A DNA stretch of 17,082 nucleotides from an uncultured Eubacteriales bacterium. GTDB taxonomy: Bacteria > Bacillota > Clostridia > Oscillospirales > Acutalibacteraceae. Below the pieces are notes generated by a model. It did not search any database. It saw only the letters and a program-made list of their open reading frames with translations, and was not told where the DNA came from. A program made the position numbers and the translations under genes. Location: the NCBI GenBank assembly GCA_900316925.1, contig ONEU01000025.1, positions 1 through 17,082 on the forward strand, written 5' to 3'. The first letter of the stretch is position 1; every line of letters begins with the position of its first letter. Shown in pieces: positions 6,368 through 13,049 of the stretch.

Positions 6368-7600
6368 ATGAAAAAACGTATTGTATGCTTCACAACAATG
6401 TTGCTGTGTCTGCTGCTGTTCTCCCTGCCGGTCAGCGCTGCCCCTGAGGACGATGTGACCGTTGCCTTCGGTGATTCCATTGTTGCCGGCTATGCACTGG
6501 ACGGTTACAGCGGTTCTTCCGATGAACTGACAAAGGACTCCTTCCTCCAGCTCTGGGCCGATGACCACGGTCTCAAGGTCAATGAATCGGTTTACTGCTT
6601 TGCAAAGACGGGTTATACCAGTGAAAACATCCTGGCCTCCGTCAAGAAAGCCGACAAGGATACCCTGAGCAAGGCAAAGGTCGTTCTTTTTACCGCCGGC
6701 GGAAATGATGTTATGGATACCTACGGCGAATTCTTTATGAAGGCGATCATGTCAAATATGGAGCTCATCCAGAAGTACAACCTTCAATTCAACGTCATGG
6801 ATCATAATGCTACCGAAAAATCAATTCTTTCCGTCCTGTCAGATCCCGACAAAAAGGAGCTGGTGGATACGCTGGTCGGATACTGTACCAATGAGGAAGC
6901 ACAGAGTACCTATCAGACAATGATCTCCAACTATGAGGCAAATCTCCGGGCGATCGTTGAAACGATCCGCAAGGTAAATCCCGATGCAGAGATCGTGATT
7001 ATGAGTACCTATGATCCTCTTCAGAGCATCGACCCGCCGAACGGACTGACTTCCTCCGTGGGCGAAACAATCAAGGAAATGGACAAAAGAGCCCTCGCTC
7101 TCATGCAGGACAGCAGCTGCAACCATCATCTCCATGTCATCAGCCTGCTGAACGACTTTGAAGGCAAGTATCAGGACTGGACCTTTATCGGCAGCAAATC
7201 AGATATCCACCCCTCCGTTGAAGGTCATGCGGAGATCTTCCGCCTCCTGAAAGCGGAGCTCGATACCAATACGGAACAATCCTCCGCCGCTGAGTCTTCT
7301 GCCGAATCGTCCGCTCAGTCAACAGCGCAATCCGCTGTGACGGAGTCTTCCGGAACGTCTGAGCCTTCCGCACCGGCCTCCTCCCGGACCGAGAAAAAAA
7401 AGGAAGCCGAACAGGCTGCCGCTTCTGTGGAACAGGAATCTGTCAGCGCTCCGAAAACCAATATTCCTGCTAATGAGATCAAATCCGAATCCCCCAACTT
7501 TGTTCCCTATATTCTCTGCGGTGTAGCCTGTATCTGTGTGGCGGCGATCGTCATCGTCTTTGTGATCAAGCGTGTCCGCACCAAAAAATCAAGCAAGTAA
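6368..7600 (+). CDS. Secreted, membrane-anchored SGNH/GDSL hydrolase
   Basis: Probable extracellular esterase or deacetylase; substrate unknown. The 410-aa product has a signal peptide (KKR, hydrophobic 5-20, cleavage likely after VSA/A24-A25). The SGNH catalytic blocks follow: FGDSIVAGY with nucleophile S37, the TAGGNDVMD block with N113, and SDIHPS with D279/H281. Residues ~303-340 are a Ser/Ala/Glu-rich low-complexity linker, then a charged stretch, a membrane helix (~379-399) and a basic KRVRTKKSSK tail. This gives an enzyme domain held outside by a stalk and a C-terminal anchor, an arrangement suited to cell-wall or surface polysaccharide de-acylation. The start at 6368 is set by GAAAGGAGT 7 bases upstream and by the signal peptide. 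It lies 59 bases after sufB with no strong terminator between, so co-transcription is possible though the functions look unrelated. Confidence 0.85.
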   Translation: MKKRIVCFTTMLLCLLLFSLPVSAAPEDDVTVAFGDSIVAGYALDGYSGSSDELTKDSFLQLWADDHGLKVNESVYCFAKTGYTSENILASVKKADKDTLSKAKVVLFTAGGNDVMDTYGEFFMKAIMSNMELIQKYNLQFNVMDHNATEKSILSVLSDPDKKELVDTLVGYCTNEEAQSTYQTMISNYEANLRAIVETIRKVNPDAEIVIMSTYDPLQSIDPPNGLTSSVGETIKEMDKRALALMQDSSCNHHLHVISLLNDFEGKYQDWTFIGSKSDIHPSVEGHAEIFRLLKAELDTNTEQSSAAESSAESSAQSTAQSAVTESSGTSEPSAPASSRTEKKKEAEQAAASVEQESVSAPKTNIPANEIKSESPNFVPYILCGVACICVAAIVIVFVIKRVRTKKSSK

Positions 7601-7624
7601 TTGCTTACAATAACTGTCTTTCAT

Positions 7625-7682
7625 AAATTTGTTCTTCATACAAATACTAACCATCAGGTGAGCTTGTATGAAGAACAAATTT
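7625..7682 (+). repeat. Perfect 19-bp inverted repeat across the start of the CmpB-family gene
   Basis: Bases 7625-7643 are the exact reverse complement of 7664-7682, with a 20-base loop (7644-7663). The right arm contains the ATG (7668-7670) and the first five codons of the downstream gene; the likely ribosome site CAGGTGAG (7655-7662 region) lies in the loop. The stem is AT-rich and has no clean T tract after it, so it is not a textbook terminator. It could block initiation, act as a thermosensor or attenuator, or be an operator-like palindrome. Confidence 0.9.
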
Positions 7683-8057
7683 TGTTGTAACGCTTGTTTA
7701 TTCCTCATTGGCGGCAGTCTGTACGGTCTGATTGAACTGCTCTGGAGAAAACGTACCCACTGGTCCATGCTCCTGACGGGCGGGCTGTGCTTTACCGTTC
7801 TGTACCGGATCTTTCAGAAGCTCGCAGACTGCTCCTTGGGCTTAAAATGTCTGATCGGCAGTACCGTCATTACCCTCATTGAGTTTTTTGCAGGCTTCGT
7901 ATTCAACTTCTGCATGAAGCTACGGGTCTGGGACTATTCTGCCTGTCCCGGCAATTTCTGCGGGCAGATATGTCCTCTGTACAGCCTGCTGTGGGCATTG
8001 CTGACGCTGCCCATTTCATTGCTGTGCCGGCTCCTGAACCGGAAATGGAGGCTGTGA
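7668..8057 (+). CDS. Small membrane protein, putative ABC transporter permease (CmpB/PF06541 family)
   Basis: A 129-aa, Cys-rich, very hydrophobic protein with about four membrane segments (~8-25, 33-50, 60-82, 102-122). The segment VWDYSACPGNFCGQICPLYSLLW (87-109) carries the WDYS and GQICxxYSxxW motifs of the family annotated as putative ABC transporter permease (ABC_trans_CmpB). The true function is not established, and no ATPase partner is next to it. Family members of this short form are common in Clostridia. The start codon is inside the right arm of the 19-bp inverted repeat, with a weak AGGTGAG ribosome site in the loop, so expression may depend on that structure. A gene-specific promoter is not clear; TTGCTT with TAAATT 17 bases later (about 7610-7630) is weak. 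Confidence 0.75.
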   Translation: MKNKFCCNACLFLIGGSLYGLIELLWRKRTHWSMLLTGGLCFTVLYRIFQKLADCSLGLKCLIGSTVITLIEFFAGFVFNFCMKLRVWDYSACPGNFCGQICPLYSLLWALLTLPISLLCRLLNRKWRL

Positions 8058-8077
8058 CCGGGAAGAAATACGCCCCT

Positions 8078-8103
8078 GCAAAAAATAACCGCAAAAAATA
8101 ACC
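8078..8103 (+). repeat. Tandem 13-bp duplication
   Basis: GCAAAAAATAACC occurs twice in perfect tandem (8078-8090, 8091-8103), in the gap before the tepA promoter. Probably a slippage duplication; no function is evident. Confidence 0.85.
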
Positions 8104-8114
8104 GCCGAAAAAGC

Positions 8115-8143
8115 TTGAAGTGTCACGCTAAAAATGCTATACT
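8115..8143 (+). promoter_or_regulatory. Sigma-A type promoter of tepA
   Basis: -35 TTGAAG (8115-8120), 17-base spacer, -10 TATACT (8138-8143) with an extended -10 TG at 8135-8136. Predicted start near 8150, about 48 bases before the tepA ATG. Probably serves tepA-uppP and perhaps ftsK. Confidence 0.75.
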
Positions 8144-8197
8144 AAAGAATGTATGTTATCGCGCCGACTGCAGATAATATGAGCGAGGAGGCACGAT

Positions 8198-8980
8198 ATG
8201 ATGCAAATAAAAGTTTCTGAGGCACATTGGAGTGAACTGCCCGGTGAGGAGATCCCTGCGGAAGAGCCGCTTCCGGCGCCGTCTGTGTCCGCTCTGACGG
8301 ATACCGGCTCGATGATTACCGACAACGGCACCTATACCGTACAGGTGATGACCATTATCGGACAGATCGAGGGACATTATATCCTTTCACCGCAGAATAA
8401 AACCACCAAGTACGAACACATTATCCCGCAGCTGGTTGCAGTAGAGCAGGCTCCCGAAATTGACGGACTGCTCATCATCCTGAATACCGTGGGCGGAGAT
8501 GTGGAGGCAGGACTGGCAATCGCCGAGCTTATGGCCGGCATGAAAAAGCCTGTTGTCTCCCTGGTGCTGGGCGGCGGACATTCCATCGGCGTTCCTATTG
8601 CGGTGGCGGCGAAGCGTTCGATGATCGCACGTTCCGCCACGATGACCATCCATCCTGTACGGATGACCGGCATGATGCTGGGCGTTCCACAGGCATTTGA
8701 GTATTTTCAGCGGATGCAGCAGCGTATTACCGACTTTGTGACGGCTCATTCCGCAATCTCCGCTGAACGCTACAACGAGTTGGCCATGAACACGGATGAA
8801 CTGGTCATGGATATCGGCACCATTCTTGACGGTGAGGATGCCGTCAGGGAAGGACTGATCGATACGATCGGTGATTTGAAAAGCGCCACCAAGGCACTGT
8901 ATCAGATGATCGACAAAGCAAACGCCGCCAGATCAAAAAAATCCGCTGTGCCAAAAAAGAAACCTAAAAACAAGCTTTGA
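8198..8980 (+). CDS. tepA: ClpP-fold serine protease, TepA (translocation-enhancing protein) family
   Basis: Cytosolic ClpP-class peptidase related to B. subtilis TepA (YmfB). The 260-aa product has the oxyanion-strand motif NTVGGDVEAGLAIAE (96-110), nucleophile S129 in GGGHSIGVPIAV, catalytic His152 in MTIHPVRM, and a likely Asp in the 205-211 region. An acidic, Pro-rich N-terminal extension (~1-45) and a Lys-rich C-terminal tail (KKSAVPKKKPKNKL) set it apart from housekeeping ClpP, which is ~195 aa. Two ATGs are adjacent at 8198 and 8201 behind AGGAGG (8186-8191), at spacings 6 and 9; either works. In B. subtilis ymfB lies just before spoIIIE. Here the order is tepA-uppP-ftsK, so the neighbourhood is partly conserved, which supports the identification. 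Confidence 0.88.
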   Translation: MMQIKVSEAHWSELPGEEIPAEEPLPAPSVSALTDTGSMITDNGTYTVQVMTIIGQIEGHYILSPQNKTTKYEHIIPQLVAVEQAPEIDGLLIILNTVGGDVEAGLAIAELMAGMKKPVVSLVLGGGHSIGVPIAVAAKRSMIARSATMTIHPVRMTGMMLGVPQAFEYFQRMQQRITDFVTAHSAISAERYNELAMNTDELVMDIGTILDGEDAVREGLIDTIGDLKSATKALYQMIDKANAARSKKSAVPKKKPKNKL

Positions 8981-9043
8981 CACATAGATATGAATCAGGG
9001 CAGATCCTTTTCTGCCTGTCTGAATGGTGGAGGTACATAGCCT

Positions 9044-9985
9044 ATGAATTTTTTTGACGCCGTTTTTCAGGGTATCATCCAGGGACTGACCGAGTTCCTG
9101 CCCGTTTCCAGCAGCGGTCATCTGGCAATCTGTCAGCATATTACCGGTATGCAGGAAAGCAATCTGTTTTTCTCGGTCATGCTCCATCTCGGAACACTGG
9201 CCGCTGTGCTGGCAATTTATTTCAAGCTAGTCATCAAGCTCTTCTCTTCCCTTGTCTCCATCATCCGGAAGATGGTGAAAAGACAGTTCAAGTGGAAGGA
9301 AATGACCGGTGAGGAAAATCTCGCGATGATGATCCTGATCGGCCTGATCCCCCTGTTCCTGCTCTTCCTGCCGATTCCGGGAACGGATATGAAGCTCAAG
9401 GATGTGGCGGAAAAGTTTTCGCTGGACGGTTATTTCATGGTAGTAGGACTGGCCCTGCTGGGCACAAGCGTCCTGCTCTTCTTCGGTAATCTGCAGCGCA
9501 CAAAAATCAAAGTCGTGGACGGCAAAAAATACCGTGTCAAGCCCCGCAGACGCTATAAAATTCCCGATGCCCTGGCCGTGGGTACTGCCCAGTGTGTTGC
9601 TGCGATCTTCCCCGGTCTGTCACGCTCCGGTTCGACCCTGGCTGTCAGCCAGATGAGGGGCATTAAAAAACAGGTGGCACTCGATTATTCCTTCCTGCTC
9701 GGCACTCCCGCCATCGTCGCCGCCGCTCTCCTGGAAACAAAGGATGCACTCTTCTCCAAGGAGGGCAGCACCAATGTCAATTTCTTCTATGTCCTGGTGG
9801 GTATGATCGTCGCTGCAGTCGTCGGTTTCCTGGCCATCAAGCTCTTCCAATGGCTGCTCAATACCAACAGAATGTATATCTTCATCCTGTATACCGCCGG
9901 TGTGGGGCTGATCGTCATGGTCATCAGCATCATCGAACTGATTGCCGGTCACAACCTCTTTACCGGTCAGCCGCTTCATTTCTGA
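9044..9985 (+). CDS. uppP: Undecaprenyl-diphosphatase UppP (BacA)
   Basis: Integral membrane phosphatase that recycles undecaprenyl diphosphate to the monophosphate lipid carrier for peptidoglycan and wall polymers; overproduction gives bacitracin resistance. The N-terminal signature QGLTEFLPVSSSGH (13-26, with the Q/E-xxx-E glutamates) and the second signature FPGLSRSGST (189-198, R194) are intact, and several hydrophobic helices flank them. At 313 aa it is longer than the usual 265-290, the extra length being a charged cytoplasmic loop around 150-172 (KVVDGKKYRVKPRRR). The start follows GGTGGAGGT (9027-9033 region) by 9 bases. It is 63 bases after tepA, with a weak 6-bp hairpin (8999-9016) but no terminator between, so it likely shares the tepA transcript. 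Confidence 0.95.
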   Translation: MNFFDAVFQGIIQGLTEFLPVSSSGHLAICQHITGMQESNLFFSVMLHLGTLAAVLAIYFKLVIKLFSSLVSIIRKMVKRQFKWKEMTGEENLAMMILIGLIPLFLLFLPIPGTDMKLKDVAEKFSLDGYFMVVGLALLGTSVLLFFGNLQRTKIKVVDGKKYRVKPRRRYKIPDALAVGTAQCVAAIFPGLSRSGSTLAVSQMRGIKKQVALDYSFLLGTPAIVAAALLETKDALFSKEGSTNVNFFYVLVGMIVAAVVGFLAIKLFQWLLNTNRMYIFILYTAGVGLIVMVISIIELIAGHNLFTGQPLHF

Positions 9986-10006
9986 CAATTCTATCTCTTC
10001 CTTTTT

Positions 10007-10030
10007 CGGGCAGTAAGTAACGACTGCCCG
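10007..10030. repeat. 8-bp inverted repeat between uppP and ftsK
   Basis: CGGGCAGT (10007-10014) pairs perfectly with ACTGCCCG (10023-10030) around an 8-base loop. Ts precede the stem on the plus strand but do not follow it, and the minus-strand 3' side is also not T-rich, so this is not a good intrinsic terminator. It may be a small leader hairpin or operator. Confidence 0.55.
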
Positions 10031-10085
10031 TTCCGTGTTATGTTGCAATGCTCTTATCATCTTACCATCATCCGGAGGTGTTATT

Positions 10086-12950
10086 TTGGCAGCTCAGAAG
10101 TCAAAAACGACCCATTCAAAACCGAAAAAACCTACGGCTGCCTCCAAGAATAAAAGCAGCACCCGCAAGCCCTCCTCCGCTGCCGCTAAAGCCAAAAATG
10201 CCCGTGCCCGTCAGGAAGCGGAGCTGGCTCTGCAGCGGGGACGCTTTATCAAGGGGATCGTCCTGCTCTGTCTGGCAGTCTTTTTCACGCTGCTGTTTTT
10301 CCTGCGGGGTGAAAAGGTGTGGCTCGCTCTCCACGAGGGTTATCGCGGACTCTTCGGCTTTTTAGGCTTTATGCTCCCCCTGATTAACGTCTACTGCGCC
10401 GTGCAGCTGATGAAAGAAAAACGTACATACCGTTTCGCCTTAAAAGTCTTCTTCTTCTGCGGAACGGTGATCCTGCTTGCTTCCACGATCTATGCGTTCG
10501 GCTCGTCCGGCATGGAGCTGTCGGATTACGGCACCGAACTTATCAACGTCTTCCGGGAGGCTTCTCAGTACCACGGTACCGGCTTTATCGGCGGCCTGCT
10601 GGGGATTCCCTTTGCCAAAATGCTGGGTGCTGTAGGCGGCGGTATTGTCCTGCTGCTGCTGCTGGCATTCTTTGTTTATATGTCTTTTGAGGCGCTGTTT
10701 ATGAACCTGATTGATAGAATCAAACAGCCCGTGAACGAAAAGATCAGTGAACACAAGGAAATCAAGACCCGTATCCGTGAACAGGAAACGATCATCAAAT
10801 CCGAACAGAGGCAGCGTGCCCGTGAAGAATATGTGGACCGGAAGGTACGCCAACATATTGAAAAGAAAAAGCCCCGCACCGCAGATAACAATTTTGAGCG
10901 GATCAACAAGGTGCCCATCTACCAACCCGGCATGAAGAATGAAGCACCGAAAAAACCGCGCACCGAAAAGGTACCGGAATCCCGTCCGGTGGAGGATATC
11001 AACAGCATCGTCCCGGATATCAGCGCCAGGAAAAAACATCCTTCCCGCCAGAAACCGGATATCACCCCCGATATGTCCCATGTGAACGATCATGTGAGCA
11101 GCATGGAGGATACCATTGATATCGCTGCCCTGCTGCAGCAGCCGGATGAAATGCCGCCTGCACCACAGGAAGCACCGATTCCCGATCCGCCCCTGCCCGT
11201 GGATCCCGAACCAAAGGAAAACCTGATCCCGCCGATCTTCGGACAGCAGCGCCGTGAGAAGAAAAAGAAGCCTCCTCAGTCCGAAACACGCCCTCCCGTA
11301 AAAGAGGAAGCACTCGTGCCGCCGGAGGAGCTGCACAATCCCGACACCCGTCAGAGCGGCATGCTCGAGGGAACATATCTGATGCCTCCCTTTACCTTGC
11401 TGGAACCCCAGCCGGATGAGGTTGAAGAGGATATCTCCCAAGAACTGCACCGCAGTGCCGCCAAGCTCGTGGATACCCTCAAGAGCTTCGGCGTTCAGAC
11501 CACCATTACCAATATCAGCCGCGGCCCTTCCGTCACGAGATATGAATTACAGCCGGCTTCCGGTGTCAAGATCAGCAAGATTACCAATCTCTCGGATGAT
11601 ATTGCCATGAACCTTGCCGCTACCGGCGTAAGAATCGAAGCGCCCATCCCCGGTAAGAATGCCGTGGGTATTGAGGTGCCAAATAAAAACGTCAGCATCG
11701 TCAAGATGCGGGGGCTGGTGGAATCCAGGGAGTTCCAGAATGCCAAAAGCAAGCTGACCGTGGCACTGGGAATGGATATTACCGGCAAGATCATGCTCGC
11801 CGATCTTGCCAGGATGCCCCATCTGCTGATCGCCGGCTCCACCGGTTCCGGTAAATCCGTGTGTATCAATTCCATGCTCGTGAGCCTGTTGTATAAGGCC
11901 AATCCCGATGAAGTCAAGCTGATGCTGATCGATCCGAAGGTAGTGGAACTGGGTGTGTACAACGGTATCCCCCATCTGCTCGTACCGGTGGTGACCGATC
12001 CCCGCAAGGCTGCCGGCGCCCTGAACTGGGCCGTCAACGAAATGCTGGAGCGATACAAAACCTTCGCCGAATACAACGTCAGGGATATGCAGGGCTACAA
12101 CCGCTTAGTCGATAAACAGAATGCCGAATACGAGGAAAGTGAAGCCGAGGAACCCGAACGCACCTTTGAAGAGGATGAAATGCTCGCTCAGGCTCAGGCG
12201 GAACTGAATCAGGAAACAACCGACAAACCGAAGGAAGTACACAAGCTGGTAAAAATGTCGCAGATCGTCATCGTCATTGATGAGCTTGCCGATCTGATGA
12301 TGGCCGCTCCCAAGGAAGTAGAGGAATCCATCTGCCGTCTGGCACAGATGGCCCGTGCTGCCGGTATGCATCTGGTGATTGCCACCCAGCGTCCTTCGGT
12401 GGACGTGATTACCGGCCTGATTAAGGCCAATGTCCCCAGTCGTGTTGCCTTTGCCGTGAAATCACAGATCGACTCCAGAACCATCCTCGATATCGGCGGC
12501 GCCGAAAAGCTGCTCGGCCGGGGCGATATGCTCTTCTCCCCCATCGGCACAACGAAGCCTGTGCGTGTCCAGGGCTGCTTCGTTGATGACAACGAGATTG
12601 AAAATATCATCGACTTTATCAAGAAAAACAAGGTCGTGGAATACGACGAGAACGTCATCAACCAGATCGAAAACAGCGCTCTGCCTGACAGCGGCGCTTC
12701 TGACGGCGACAGTGAAGGCGGTGACCTTGATCCGGTGATGGAACAGGCCATCCGCTGCGTGGTAGAGGCGGGACAGGCTTCCACCTCCCTGCTACAGCGC
12801 CGTCTGCGTCTGGGTTATGCCCGTGCCGGCCGTCTCATCGACGAGATGGAACAGATGGGCATCGTCGGCCCCCACGAGGGCTCAAAGCCCCGTCAGGTCC
12901 TGATGACCTATCAGCAATGGCTGGAACGCAATATGTCTTCCGGCGAATAA
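10086..12950 (+). CDS. ftsK: DNA translocase FtsK/SpoIIIE
   Basis: Septal hexameric ATPase that pumps chromosomal DNA at division and, as SpoIIIE, into the forespore. The 954-aa product starts with a basic, Ala/Lys/Ser-rich tail, then four membrane helices (~54-73, 88-107, 118-138, 182-205), a long polar linker rich in Pro/Glu/Lys (~210-450), the RecA-like motor with Walker A AGSTGSGKS (583-591) and Walker B VIVIDELADLM (D732/E733), and the C-terminal winged-helix gamma domain (SLLQRRLRLGYARAGRLIDEMEQMGIV). Between the two Walker motifs lies an acidic insertion (~679-720, EYEESEAEEPERTFEEDE) not found in the B. subtilis or E. coli proteins. The start is TTG at 10086, 7 bases after GGAGG (10074-10078); the frame extends to an ATG at 10035 with no ribosome site. 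Whether it is the general FtsK or a sporulation SpoIIIE cannot be told from sequence alone. Confidence 0.96.
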   Translation: MAAQKSKTTHSKPKKPTAASKNKSSTRKPSSAAAKAKNARARQEAELALQRGRFIKGIVLLCLAVFFTLLFFLRGEKVWLALHEGYRGLFGFLGFMLPLINVYCAVQLMKEKRTYRFALKVFFFCGTVILLASTIYAFGSSGMELSDYGTELINVFREASQYHGTGFIGGLLGIPFAKMLGAVGGGIVLLLLLAFFVYMSFEALFMNLIDRIKQPVNEKISEHKEIKTRIREQETIIKSEQRQRAREEYVDRKVRQHIEKKKPRTADNNFERINKVPIYQPGMKNEAPKKPRTEKVPESRPVEDINSIVPDISARKKHPSRQKPDITPDMSHVNDHVSSMEDTIDIAALLQQPDEMPPAPQEAPIPDPPLPVDPEPKENLIPPIFGQQRREKKKKPPQSETRPPVKEEALVPPEELHNPDTRQSGMLEGTYLMPPFTLLEPQPDEVEEDISQELHRSAAKLVDTLKSFGVQTTITNISRGPSVTRYELQPASGVKISKITNLSDDIAMNLAATGVRIEAPIPGKNAVGIEVPNKNVSIVKMRGLVESREFQNAKSKLTVALGMDITGKIMLADLARMPHLLIAGSTGSGKSVCINSMLVSLLYKANPDEVKLMLIDPKVVELGVYNGIPHLLVPVVTDPRKAAGALNWAVNEMLERYKTFAEYNVRDMQGYNRLVDKQNAEYEESEAEEPERTFEEDEMLAQAQAELNQETTDKPKEVHKLVKMSQIVIVIDELADLMMAAPKEVEESICRLAQMARAAGMHLVIATQRPSVDVITGLIKANVPSRVAFAVKSQIDSRTILDIGGAEKLLGRGDMLFSPIGTTKPVRVQGCFVDDNEIENIIDFIKKNKVVEYDENVINQIENSALPDSGASDGDSEGGDLDPVMEQAIRCVVEAGQASTSLLQRRLRLGYARAGRLIDEMEQMGIVGPHEGSKPRQVLMTYQQWLERNMSSGE

Positions 12951-13049
12951 GTCCCCTGATCTATGCTACATCAGGAAACCGATACCGTTTTGTTCTGCGG
13001 CGCCGGCTTCCTCTGCAAAATATCATTTCATTTTTTGGAGGTTTCAACA

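Noticed and set aside
8999..9016. Hairpin GGCAGA/TCTGCC between tepA and uppP as a terminator
   Set aside because: Only six base pairs and no T tract follows; too weak to claim termination.
10035..10085. Upstream ATG start for ftsK
   Set aside because: It has no ribosome site, while TTG at 10086 has GGAGG 7 bases before it and gives the usual basic N-terminus.
12951..13049. CIRCE (HrcA) operator before htpG
   Set aside because: I looked for the TTAGCACTC/GAGTGCTAA inverted repeat and found only an unrelated 6-bp hairpin CCTGAT/ATCAGG.
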